Positions 1 through 7,483 of a DNA stretch of 8,209 nt are shown here, in pieces. The stretch lies in the NCBI GenBank assembly GCA_012513245.1, contig JAAZCN010000225.1:1-8209 (forward strand). Direction: 5' to 3'. Below the pieces are notes generated by a model, which saw only the letters and a program-made list of their open reading frames with translations, had not been told where the DNA came from and did not search any database. Numbering within the stretch: position 1 is the stretch's first letter; every line of letters begins with the position of its first letter. This DNA is from Synergistaceae bacterium (GTDB taxonomy: Bacteria > Synergistota > Synergistia > Synergistales > Synergistaceae). The position numbers and the translations under genes are program-made.

Positions 1-977
1 GCACTGTCGTACTTACTAACCCACGCCCGATCCATGCGACGTTTGGTGAGCATCGTTCCACAGTGCAAACATGGAAATTCATCTCTGACTTTTCCCGTTT
101 TCTTGTCCACTGCAGCATTCCAGAAAATGACCTCGCGTGTACATTCTGGACAGACAAAAACATCCGACCATACTGTATATTTTATCTTGCCCTTGCTTCT
201 GCCATCAGTGTGGAGTGTCTCATACATCCAACCGCATTCAATTTCCACTTCTTCCAGGATGCGCTTTGCTTCCCGCTCAAAGGCCTGCACATCTACTGGG
301 GTGTTGTAGTTATAAGCGATGAAAGTGGCCGCAGGAGATAGATCATTAAGCACGGCACGGCGTAAGCCGAGCTTTGAAAACGGCTTCCAAATCGTCTTAC
401 CGTTCTCGTCTGTCTCCTGCTGGGAGATCGTGCCGTTTTTGTCGACTCGATAGCCAAGAGACTCTACCACAGTCCTGTCGCCACACATCTGTGCCGCAAC
501 ACCAGTCATACCCGTTCCACAGAATCCGTCGAATACGACATCCCCAGGCTCCGTGTAGTGCAGTATGTACCGCATGATTGCCTTGTGCGGGACCTTGGTG
601 TGATAGGAGTGGGCGTTGTAGATCGGTTCGTTCTTGCCCTCGCTCACATCCGCGGCGAACGGCTCGCGGCTATATGGCTTGTTCGGATCGTAGGGCGTGC
701 CATACTGCTTGATGAAGTCACTAATGAACGGGTTTGGGCATGCTGTATAATACGGCGGATCTGATAAATTCAAGATATCCTCGTCTGAACCAATAGGAAA
801 ACCCTCGATTTTACGAAACTCTGGGTCCTTCAGTTTTTCGCGCAATTTATCTAGGAAGTATTCCCGTCGCTTATGGTCATTATCAAACGTTATTCCCAGG
901 CACTCTACGGGTTCCTCCATCTTGGCAGAAGAGTTAATATTAAAAAGCGATCCTTGGTTTGATGGATTATTCTTCAT
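1..977 (-). CDS. pglXI: BREX type 3 DNA methyltransferase (PglXI-like), N-terminal part, cut by window edge
   Basis: The first 325 codons are visible and open; the 3' end lies outside the window. Seen: a DPPYY catalytic motif (motif IV) at residues 73-77, then an SAM-binding motif I, FDGFCGTGMTG, at 149-159. Motif IV before motif I is the permuted order of beta-class amino-methyltransferases. A zinc-ribbon-like pair, CPEC (276-279) and CLHC (303-306), follows. The start at 977 has an AAGGAG site six bases upstream that overlaps the brxC stop, so translation is probably coupled; Met20 is a weaker alternative. In type 3 BREX the methylase follows brxC, as here, and marks host DNA as self, probably as N6-methyladenine by analogy with other BREX systems. 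Family assignment rests on motifs and gene order; the N6 versus N4 product is not visible. A stand-alone modification methylase is the alternative. Confidence 0.85.
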   Translation of the reverse strand, partial: MKNNPSNQGSLFNINSSAKMEEPVECLGITFDNDHKRREYFLDKLREKLKDPEFRKIEGFPIGSDEDILNLSDPPYYTACPNPFISDFIKQYGTPYDPNKPYSREPFAADVSEGKNEPIYNAHSYHTKVPHKAIMRYILHYTEPGDVVFDGFCGTGMTGVAAQMCGDRTVVESLGYRVDKNGTISQQETDENGKTIWKPFSKLGLRRAVLNDLSPAATFIAYNYNTPVDVQAFEREAKRILEEVEIECGWMYETLHTDGRSKGKIKYTVWSDVFVCPECTREVIFWNAAVDKKTGKVRDEFPCLHCGTMLTKRRMDRAWVSKYDS

Positions 978-987
978 CTTTCTCTCC

Positions 988-3900
988 TTATTCAAGAACG
1001 ATCCGAACTTTGTCGGGTTCTTTGCCCTTAGTAAGCATGTCCAGGTATTCCTCAAACCGCTTCCTCATCTCCGACATGGTGGCCGGTGAGCCGCCCGCGA
1101 GAAGAGCCTCACGCAGTTCCACAATTTTGACCGGAACCTTGGTGAGCCCGGAGAGCACCTCTTGCAAAGCTCGGATGAAGTTCTGGTCAAGTTCGTCCGG
1201 CAGTGTACGCTTCTTGATGAAGCCATCCACCAGCTTGCGCTGTTCGGGTTTGAGCAGATTCATGTTCTCCTTGGTGGTCGGGTCTTCGAGGTTGGCAAGT
1301 AGTGTCTGAACCCAGTTTTCAACCAACTTATCCAGCTCACAGTCCAGGACCTCGAGCATCGTAGCTGCGTGAGCCGTGGGCGGTTCCGCGACCGGTTTGA
1401 AGTTGCAGTGCGGGCAGACCGGCGAAGCCTCCAATTCCTGCTCTGTAAGTGCAAAGCAGCTCTTCAATCCGGCGAGCCGGTTCTGGAAATCCGAGAGGTG
1501 CTGGCGCGGCATCAGTTCGATTGTGGAGAGCTTCTGCAGGTCCTTGAGCCGTTCGTCGCCCATGAGCTGGGCCTTGTGCTTGTCTTCGTTCACGCCGAGA
1601 CGTGCTTTGGCGTGCATGGAAAGGTAGACCAGCAGGTAGGTCTTCTTGAGGTCGCTGAGCTTACGCTGAGTCTGCTGGCGGAATGCCACCACACTCCGCT
1701 TGGTCGGGTCACATATCTGGGCAAGAATTTGATCTCGTGCTGTTTTTATCTCGTCGATCCACTCGTGACCTGTGGGCAGAACCGCCTCGGCGGTGGAGAG
1801 GTACGAGGCCGTGGACCCGAAATCGACAACCAACTCCTCCAGCAACTCAATCTCGGCAAGGGATTCTAGCCCACTACGCTGAGTGGTCACTTCCGAGGCG
1901 TCATAGCGAAAGTTTTTGAGCTTGCCAGTTGTTGTATAGGCTTGCATGGATTCAAGGAAGGTCTTGGTTTCGTCCAGCTTCGCACGGAACTTATTGCTTT
2001 CATCCTCGGTCAACAGGCTACGGCCCCAGAAGAACAATCCGGTCTGCATGCTCTGCTGCACCAGCACCAACCGTTCGACAGAGTTGATAACGGCCTTCTG
2101 TAACTCTTGAACCGGTTCGTCTTTGCCCTGGGTAACCAGTTGCGCCATGCCAGGCGTGAGTCCGAGCAGTTCAAAAAGTGCCTTGAGCGCCGGAAGGTTC
2201 CAATCCTTAGGACGTTCGATGTGTTTAAACTGAGTTAATTCCTCTATCCTGGTACCAGCCAATTGCACTAGGTTAGTGGCATCAAACTTATTTCCCGGAA
2301 TGGAAAGTACAATTTCACCAGCATAAACCAACACAGCCATCAGCACCATAGCCCATTCAGGTTCTAGTCGTAATGATTCTGGAGCTAAGTACTCTACACC
2401 AAGTACATCCTTAATCAACTCGGAGCGATTAAGCACTTGTCCTTGTCCTTTAAGCTTCGCTATGTTGAGGATATACTTAATGTACTTAGAACGATAAGGG
2501 TCATGTCGGTCTCCATCAAGAAGCTCCAACGCATCCAATACTGCAACAGCCTGCTTCGTACGGTTTAGTCCAGCAATTGCGCGAAGGGCATCTTGTGCAG
2601 CCTGTGCTCGGTTCGCGCCCGTGATAAGCACCGAAAAGAACGGATACTCAGGAGCCTGGTCCTGGAACGTCGTTCCTAGACAGATGCCCCCAATGGTGTT
2701 TATCAAATCACGGAAGTTTATGCGTTCGTGGGAGCTGATTCCGGAAAGTTCTCGTATAGACTTGCCTTTTACCCATTCGGCCAGAGGCTTTGTTCGTCCT
2801 TGGTAAGATACATCGAACGCAATAGTCATGTTCTTCTGAAGCCACTCTACAAGATTGCGTAGGGAAATCAATGACTTGGATTCGTATGTGGATTTAGCAT
2901 GACCGGAAGCTGTTGAGGCAAGATCCAGTGCTGCGGCGTAGCTTTTAAGCGATGTGCGGAACTCTTCGTCAATGTTAGTGATGCGAAAGAAGAGTTCTTC
3001 TGGTTTTTTTTCGTCCTTAAAATGCGGCGCATCAAAAGGCTGAATAAAATAAATATAAAAGTCCCTTGGCGGGACAGCAGTAGAGCGTTCGTTAGGCGCT
3101 CCGAAGAAAAGGTATCCCTGGCGCGCAGCTTTGTGCTCTAACCACTCAATCTCGTGCTGCCAAATCTTATAGCCTGTTACATATGTCTGATCGGTACATT
3201 CCATGACACGTCGAAGCGCCTCGTAATAATAGCGATCGAGTTGTGAGGAATCGAGACACTCTGCCCGCCTCTCAATGAGTGCGTCGTAATCATCAGTCTT
3301 TTTAAGGTCTAGGTAATATTGGTGATTGTCTGAATTTGACGAAATGAACTGGCCGCTGACTGTCCTAATGATTTCACGAAGAACTGTCTCAACCTGAGAG
3401 AGCAAATCGTCGGCTGGATCTCCGCCAAGCTCCTCGATACCCGGCTGGAAAAGGCACAATCCATCCCGAAGTTCTTCTGGTGTTGCACCCAAGGGAGCAT
3501 AAATGTCTCCAGTTGTTAGTCTGTGAACGGAGAGTGCGTGAATGAGCTGTGTCGCCATTGGTCTGTATGCCGGTCTGGTAAAGGCCTGCTGTATACGAGA
3601 TTCAAGTACCATACTGCAATCGATTACCGCTTTGATGTCAGGAACAGCTCTGAAGGAAGGGTTCTCACGCAACGTGGTCCAGTAAACGTCATAGGAAATA
3701 ATGCCAGGGTGGTCCTCTGGTAAATTTTTATCAATAAGTTTCTTTATGGACAGTGAAATGGTCTTGAGAACCTCGCGTTTTTCTACCGCTGTTACCCGTT
3801 CGAAGGTGTCTATATAGTCTGGATGTACTGGGAAGAGATTTACAAATTCATCCATACGCTCATTCATGTGACCATAATACTTAGCAAAAGGAGTCAAGTA
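988..3900 (-). pseudogene. brxC: BrxC/PglY, C-terminal 970 codons, cut off by an in-frame stop
   Basis: This is the continuation, in the same frame, of the ATPase fragment at 3901-4716. Only the TAA at 3901-3903 separates them, and together they make a 1242-codon gene, in the size range of BrxC/PglY (DUF6079) proteins. It opens with a conserved-looking stretch around [19 protein letters not shown] that fits directly onto the end of the ATPase domain. The rest is mostly helical, with one CPHC metal-binding-like pair near the C terminus, and it ends at a TAA ten bases before the methyltransferase start. No separate start is convincing: TTG at 3897 and ATG at 3867 both lack a good ribosome binding site. 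Base composition is uneven: sampled 60-base stretches give about 62% GC at 1081-1140 but 30% at 3001-3060. Without bypass of the stop this part is probably untranslated or poorly translated. Confidence 0.88.
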
Positions 3901-4716
3901 TTACCTGATTTTCAGCTGGTGTTCAGCTGTCTTCTTGAGCAGTCGTTCGGCTACTACGAACTTAACGTCTCTACGGGCAATGAGGATTTGTTCGAAGCGG
4001 TCCTTCACCCGGCGGATGCTGTCGGCCACAAAAGAAAAACGGGGGCTGTCAAAAATAGCTTCCTGAACACCTGCGATGAAGCGAAAACGCAGGTCTTTGC
4101 AAACCTCACCGACTTCGCGCAGGAAGTTAAGATCAAGAATGAGTTCCTGGTCCTTGCGTGTCCGCAGGTAGTCTAGCAATTCATCTACTACTAATAGCAG
4201 GCCGTGATCTGGAAACTCTTTATGGAATGCGGTCATCAAATCTTCAAATGACCTTTTGTTGTTGGACACCTTGTCTGCAGATGGGAAAGTATACGATACA
4301 CCCATCACAGACAGGTGCTCCTCTAGTTCGGCCACTAGAATATCACGCAGGGACATAGTCGTAGATCCTATTTCAGTTCTAATAACCTTGAACTGCCCAC
4401 TGATACTGGCGGCGGCATTTGCCACGCTTTTGTCATTCAAGTATTTCACAAGATCCCCGTTTTCAGCTAGTGCAGAAATAACGGACATGAGGTGCGATTT
4501 ACCGGTACCGTAGTTGCCAACTACCAAAAGCCCCTTGTTGTCCATAGGCTGGTCAAACTGAAGCTGAGGAATGACTATGCTGACCAACTTCTCGGCCATC
4601 TCCGAGGAAATCACGTAGGTTTTGACAAGTTGTTGGGCAACGGTAGCCTCATCTGCTGTACGTAGCTGAATTACGGATTCGATAGGTTCAAATTGGATCA
4701 GGTCACAGTATTTCAT
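3901..4716 (-). CDS. brxC: BrxC/PglY, N-terminal ATPase part (271 aa) ending at a premature TAA
   Basis: BrxC (PglY in the Pgl system) is the large P-loop ATPase of BREX, essential for defence in the systems studied. Seen: Walker [10 protein letters not shown] at residues 67-75, Walker B LLLVVDE at 173-179, and a [12 protein letters not shown] stretch (216-227) of the sensor type. The N terminus and these motifs match the DUF6079/BrxC family as I know it. The start at 4716 has an AGGAGG site nine bases upstream; the ATG at 4721 runs into a stop at once. The gene follows brxF after 25 bases, as in type 3 BREX. Codon 272 is TAA, and the frame continues openly in the downstream entry. The product as read is the ATPase domain without the other roughly 970 residues, so it is unlikely to work as BrxC, though it might still bind ATP. 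Confidence 0.9.
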   Translation of the reverse strand: MKYCDLIQFEPIESVIQLRTADEATVAQQLVKTYVISSEMAEKLVSIVIPQLQFDQPMDNKGLLVVGNYGTGKSHLMSVISALAENGDLVKYLNDKSVANAAASISGQFKVIRTEIGSTTMSLRDILVAELEEHLSVMGVSYTFPSADKVSNNKRSFEDLMTAFHKEFPDHGLLLVVDELLDYLRTRKDQELILDLNFLREVGEVCKDLRFRFIAGVQEAIFDSPRFSFVADSIRRVKDRFEQILIARRDVKFVVAERLLKKTAEHQLKIR

Positions 4717-4746
4717 CTCATTTGCCCTCCTGTTTATTCCTTGCTC

Positions 4747-5223
4747 TCATGCAACAACCACTGTGTTCACTACTAGGAAATCTTGTAATGGGTATCTTTT
4801 GTATTCTGGGTGATCCGGCTCTGCATAGGCTATATACTCGCGGTCGACTAAGCCGCTCCACGACGCAACCAGAGTTTTGTTTCGCGAAATACCTTGCAGT
4901 AGACGTAACGGGTCCTGCTTGAGCGAGAGATCGAAAAGTATTTCAATGTTATCTAGCAGAACCACTTCGACTGCTGGTGCATCCAAAATCTCAAAAAGGA
5001 TACGCTGTAACTGCAAAGCACGTTGGCGCTCCGTAAGATCAAGCAAACGCTTGGAAAGATTCAAATTAACGTTTATTAAAGGGGCAGACGTACGTGCATG
5101 GATATCCTGCATCAGAGAAGTCTTTCCCGTACCGGGCGGCCCCACCAAAACAACAAGGCGATAGTACAGTTTGGCAGCATGGTCAATATTCTCTAGGACC
5201 ATGTCGATCAGTTGTTCAGTCAT
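4747..5223 (-). CDS. brxF: BREX-3 P-loop protein BrxF
   Basis: This 158-residue AAA-type ATPase is a marker of type 3 BREX; its exact biochemical role is unknown. Seen: Walker A GPPGTGKT at residues 28-35, a central helix signature LSKRLLDLTERQRALQLQR (56-74), Walker B VVLLDNIEIL (87-96) with Asp91, then SLKQDPLRLLQGISRN (100-115) and HPEYKRYPLQDFLVV (138-152). These blocks match BrxF proteins as I remember them. Asn92 stands where many AAA proteins have the catalytic Glu. I chose the ATG at 5223 because the product then has normal family length and the start overlaps the end of the HTH gene by 8 bp, a typical coupled arrangement. An upstream in-frame extension to 5316 would lie within the HTH gene and adds no recognisable domain. 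A nearby AGGG, or an AGGAAG further up, could serve as ribosome binding site. The gene is intact. Confidence 0.92.
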   Translation of the reverse strand: MTEQLIDMVLENIDHAAKLYYRLVVLVGPPGTGKTSLMQDIHARTSAPLINVNLNLSKRLLDLTERQRALQLQRILFEILDAPAVEVVLLDNIEILFDLSLKQDPLRLLQGISRNKTLVASWSGLVDREYIAYAEPDHPEYKRYPLQDFLVVNTVVVA

Positions 5224-5431
5224 TTCCCTGTTTTCTTCCTGAGCCTGGTTGGTGTGCTCGCGTTTCATCAAGCCAATCGTCAATAGTTTTTTTGCGGAAA
5301 CGCCAGTGCCGGCCAATTTTTTGGGAGGGGATCTTACCTTCTCTAACTAGCTTGTAAAGCGTAGATTTGGGTATTTTAAGGTAGGTGGTCAACTCTTCGA
5401 TGGTCAGGACGTCATTTAGTTTTTCATCCAT
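5216..5431 (-). CDS. small excisionase/MerR-type helix-turn-helix DNA-binding protein, probable BREX operon regulator
   Basis: The 71-residue product is almost entirely one helix-turn-helix domain of the excisionase (HTH_17) type: LTIEELTTYLKIPKSTLYKL, followed by VREGKIPSQKIGRHWRF and DDWLDE. Such proteins bind DNA and act as small regulators or as recombination directionality factors. As first gene of the operon, overlapping brxF by 8 bp, it is most likely a regulator of the BREX genes; a plausible site is the inverted repeat at 5499-5529. I chose the ATG at 5431 because GGGGTG lies six bases upstream and the domain begins soon after. An in-frame ATG at 5482 would add 17 residues but lacks a ribosome binding site and would leave almost no room after the predicted promoter. 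An excisionase role is possible, but no integrase is visible. The link to regulation is inference. Confidence 0.85.
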   Translation of the reverse strand: MDEKLNDVLTIEELTTYLKIPKSTLYKLVREGKIPSQKIGRHWRFRKKTIDDWLDETRAHQPGSGRKQGND

Positions 5432-5437
5432 CAAGCG

Positions 5438-5443
5438 CACCCC
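5438..5443 (-). promoter_or_regulatory. ribosome binding site that decides the HTH gene start
   Basis: GGGGTG on the minus strand sits six bases before the ATG at 5431. It is the only reasonable Shine-Dalgarno match near either candidate start, so it favours the 71-residue form of the HTH protein. Confidence 0.55.
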
Positions 5444-5447
5444 TAAT

Positions 5448-5478
5448 GGTATTAAGGCTGAGATCACCTTAGAATACC
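5448..5478 (-). promoter_or_regulatory. leader hairpin upstream of the HTH-brxF-brxC operon
   Basis: In the minus-strand leader, GGTATT pairs with AATACC (6 bp) and AAGG with CCTT (4 bp), with a two-base CT bulge on the 5' side and a nine-base loop. The hairpin would begin roughly ten bases after the predicted transcription start and end four bases before the ribosome binding site at 5443. It could stabilise the mRNA, tune translation, or act as a DNA-level operator. No poly-U tract follows, so it is not an intrinsic terminator. Pairing is by eye only. Confidence 0.4.
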
Positions 5479-5493
5479 TCATATTTTATAGAT

Positions 5494-5522
5494 AATTTAC
5501 AGTTATTGACAGTTGCTGTCAA
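5494..5522 (-). promoter_or_regulatory. candidate sigma-A promoter of the BREX operon
   Basis: On the minus strand a perfect TTGACA (-35) lies at 5522-5517, followed by 17 bases and TAAATT (-10, four of six consensus bases) at 5499-5494. Transcription would start near 5487, giving a leader of about 56 bases before the HTH gene. The -35 box and the whole spacer fall inside the perfect inverted repeat, so a protein bound there should block RNA polymerase. Confidence 0.5.
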
Positions 5523-5529
5523 TAACTGT
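5499..5529. repeat. perfect 31-bp inverted repeat (14-bp arms, 3-bp centre), probable operator
   Basis: The arms ACAGTTATTGACAG (5499-5512) and CTGTCAATAACTGT (5516-5529) are exact reverse complements around TTG. Each arm carries a TTGACA reading outwards past the centre. The site covers the -35 box and spacer of the presumed BREX promoter. Neither strand has a T-run right after it, which argues against a terminator. A regulator binding site is the best reading; a recombination site is a weaker alternative. I saw no second copy in the window. Confidence 0.75.
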
Positions 5530-5587
5530 TTGTTAAACGGTTATCTTTTATTTATCGGTGGATATATCGTGTGTGTACAATCCGGGA

Positions 5588-5770
5588 TCATTTGGAAGCC
5601 ACAGAAGACCAGAGTGGCAACCTACACAATTGACAAATCAGGAATTCCCCGAGTTTTTTCAGTTTTTTTTCCCGTTGACCTTCGACTTCCATATCCACTT
5701 CAAATTTTCTGATCGGTGTCCCAATCATACAAATATATCCATTGCTTTCAATTATGAAGGTCTGACGCAT
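5588..5770 (-). CDS. small hypothetical protein downstream of the DUF932 gene
   Basis: This 60-residue ORF starts 13 bases after the DUF932 stop, on the same strand, so it may be the last gene of that transcript. The product begins MRQTFIIESNGYICMIG, has a strongly charged middle (KFEVDMEVEGQREKK) and ends LCRLPLWSSVASK, including a CQLC pair. I do not recognise it. The ribosome binding site is weak (GAAG about ten bases upstream), and a TTG just before the ATG is an alternative start. A second ATG overlapping the DUF932 stop (ATGA) opens only a five-codon frame. It may be a real small gene, a remnant or chance. Confidence 0.38.
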   Translation of the reverse strand: MRQTFIIESNGYICMIGTPIRKFEVDMEVEGQREKKLKKLGEFLICQLCRLPLWSSVASK

Positions 5771-5783
5771 CAAGGGTTCTTCT

Positions 5784-6803
5784 TCATTTTACCAACTTTT
5801 CTGCTTCTCTGAAGGCCCTGTATCTTAAATCAGCGCCGGAGCCAAACCAGAGAGAGTCAAGTTTATCATTCCGATAATTGCGATAATGGTCAATGTATTC
5901 CGTCATGGCGTTATATCCTGCCCAAACCGTGCCTCTTACGTTCTGGATTTCCTGACCGGTTCCTGCATCAAAAAGCTGTCTGATAAGGTCCCATCTTTTC
6001 GCTCTCTGCAAATCCTTTTCTTTTAGTAAATCAAGGTCTATTCTGTTCCCATACCATACTTTAGTAAAATAACCTTCAAATTCTGTATCCGTCATTTTTG
6101 TTCTTGCAAACTTCTTGAAAAGCTGGATACTGTCATTGAATTTGAGAGTCGTTGTATTGACAAGGTCCTTCGCAAATTCCATCTGTTCTATAATTCCGTT
6201 CGTGTGCTTGATAGTGATTGCCTGACCTTTTCGCTCATTACTTGAGTTTCCACTTAATGCTGCGTTCAGCGTATTCATACACACTACTCTGATCGGGGTA
6301 AATTTAACAATCAACGAAAGTGATCCGTCATGCGAATTACAAAGGAGAAGATAAGACCGCACGGCATCATTCTTTAGTACTTCATCTTCCCCGAGCAACT
6401 TTGCCAGAACCCACACTTTTTGACCATTTCTCAGACTGCCGCCGGCTTCAAGCGTAGCCTGTTTGTTCTTAAGAAGGAAATCAAACCACTGGAACGCCTC
6501 AATATTCTGCACAGGTTGGTAATTTGCTCCAACAATTCCAAGGACACTATTGTCAGTCTCTCGTACGATGGCTTTATGTGTTGTAATTTTAGAGGTATTT
6601 ATAGCACTTTTTTTAATACCTTCAATATTATTCTTGTTAAACTCCTGTTCCATGTCCACATATACAGGTTTTTCAATAACTTTCCAGTTAGTCCCGCTAG
6701 CCACTAATGCTTCTTCAACTGTCGGCGGTTCTTTAAGGACCACGCCTAAATTATGCCAGGCTGGTTTATTAGTAAAAAATCCTGATTCAAATTCGTGTGC
6801 CAT
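5784..6803 (-). CDS. DUF932 domain protein (phage/plasmid-related protein, TIGR03299-like)
   Basis: The 339-residue product resembles the DUF932 family found on plasmids, in phages and in mobile islands; its molecular function is not established. Seen: an N terminus MAHEFESGFFTNKPAWHNLG typical of the family, the block VLGIVGANYQPVQNIEAFQWF about 90 residues in, a middle RVVCMNTLNAALSG, and a C-terminal SLWFGSGADLRYRAFREA. I chose the ATG at 6803 because AGGAGG lies eight bases upstream and the family motif begins at that Met; an upstream in-frame ATG at 6842 has no such site. No signal peptide or membrane segment is visible, so the protein is probably cytoplasmic. The gene is full-length for its family and unbroken, unlike brxC and the upstream nuclease gene. 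It lies between two defence-type genes, but a part in defence is not shown. Confidence 0.87.
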   Translation of the reverse strand: MAHEFESGFFTNKPAWHNLGVVLKEPPTVEEALVASGTNWKVIEKPVYVDMEQEFNKNNIEGIKKSAINTSKITTHKAIVRETDNSVLGIVGANYQPVQNIEAFQWFDFLLKNKQATLEAGGSLRNGQKVWVLAKLLGEDEVLKNDAVRSYLLLCNSHDGSLSLIVKFTPIRVVCMNTLNAALSGNSSNERKGQAITIKHTNGIIEQMEFAKDLVNTTTLKFNDSIQLFKKFARTKMTDTEFEGYFTKVWYGNRIDLDLLKEKDLQRAKRWDLIRQLFDAGTGQEIQNVRGTVWAGYNAMTEYIDHYRNYRNDKLDSLWFGSGADLRYRAFREAEKLVK

Positions 6804-6878
6804 TACTATTTCCTCCTCTCGATTTATGGTTATAGTTTCCATATCCTTCAGAGATAGTAGTTGTTTGTATCTTTAAAG

Positions 6879-6887
6879 ATTATCACA
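6879..6887 (-). promoter_or_regulatory. possible extended -10 promoter element for the DUF932 gene
   Basis: TGTGATAAT on the minus strand resembles an extended -10 element (TG, one base, then GATAAT, five of six consensus bases). No good -35 box lies 16-18 bases upstream. A perfect 12-bp palindrome, ATCTTTAAAGAT (6869-6880), overlaps its downstream edge and could be an operator. The whole call is tentative. Confidence 0.3.
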
Positions 6888-6993
6888 CTAAAGCGACAGC
6901 TTAAATGCGAAGTATAAGATTCTAAAAACATTTTCACATATGATAAATTCTTACTCAGTATTTCATTGTAGTTATCACACAGAATTGCTCAAT

Positions 6994-7007
6994 CTAGAAA
7001 GTTCTAG
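6994..7007. repeat. short inverted repeat between the nuclease and DUF932 genes
   Basis: CTAGAA and TTCTAG are exact reverse complements around AG. No T-run follows on the minus strand, so it does not look like a terminator for the upstream gene. The rest of the 257-base gap (6804-7060) is AT-rich with no supportable gene. A 14-bp repeat of this kind could be a small operator or chance. Confidence 0.25.
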
Positions 7008-7060
7008 TAAGGTTTTCTTGCTCCGGTTCTCTATCTTTAACCCTAAATAAAAAGTTACTA

Positions 7061-7483
7061 TTAAATCTCAATCATATAATATTTTCTGTTGCTATCTAGT
7101 GATTGCCATTCAAATTGATAATCCCCTATCAATTCGATACATTCATCATCTTTTGTTTCACCGGTAGGCTTATATATTTTGCCGAATAACCGGAATTCTT
7201 TTCTAAAATACTTGTATATAGATGTGATGTTGTCTCCACGATAGAAAGGCCGGTCAGATACAAGAACTAAGGAATAAGTTCTATTGAATCCCAAATGTTT
7301 CAGTTCTTCCATAAACTTAAGATCCTTTACAAAAGCATACATCTGCTCTGGGTACTGTCCATTCAACGGGCACTTAAGTTCTACTGCATATTTTTCTTTA
7401 CCATCCTGTGAGAATACAACGATATCTATTTCTTTTTTTACAGTATGTTTTTGATTGAAGAAATAAGAAACGTTTCGTTCGAA
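7061..7483 (-). pseudogene. PDDEXK nuclease-like domain, C-terminal part after an in-frame TAG
   Basis: Read in the same frame as the ORF at 7484-7930, these 140 codons complete a 289-codon gene. They hold the core of a PDDEXK (restriction-endonuclease-like) fold: EIDIVVF with Asp169 and, after a hairpin, YAVELKCP with Glu184 and Lys186 as the E-x-K pair (numbering of the full frame). The conserved-looking stretch NGQYPEQMYAFVKDLKFMEE and a C-terminal EWQSLDSNRKYYMIEI follow. The frame ends with three stops in a row, TAA TAG TAA (7063-7055). The first in-window start codon is a TTG at 7366, beyond the active-site motif and without a ribosome binding site, so this part is probably not made alone. 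The PDDEXK call comes from motif spacing and is not proven; substrate is unknown. Confidence 0.65.

Noticed and set aside
959..1309. 116-codon plus-strand frame, very rich in Ser and Arg
   Set aside because: Composition is typical of an antisense shadow, and it overlaps the brxC end and methyltransferase start on the other strand.
1369..1869. 166-codon open frame on the plus strand
   Set aside because: It is antisense to the C-terminal part of brxC, in a GC-richer stretch where antisense frames stay open by chance. The product shows no recognisable domain.
3867..3897. Internal restart of BrxC at TTG 3897 or ATG 3867
   Set aside because: Neither has a convincing ribosome binding site, and the conserved sequence runs straight across the stop, so an interrupted gene fits better than two genes.
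3901..3903. Recoded stop (TAA read as Gln or similar)
   Set aside because: TAA also ends brxC itself, with the next gene's ribosome binding site overlapping it, and ends the nuclease gene in a tandem stop, so TAA acts as a stop here.
5499..5529. Inverted repeat as a transcription terminator
   Set aside because: The stem is AT-rich and neither strand has a T-run directly after it; overlap with a good -35 box fits an operator better.
6420..6876. Plus-strand frames opposite the DUF932 gene
   Set aside because: They mirror a clearly coding minus-strand gene and have no family resemblance.
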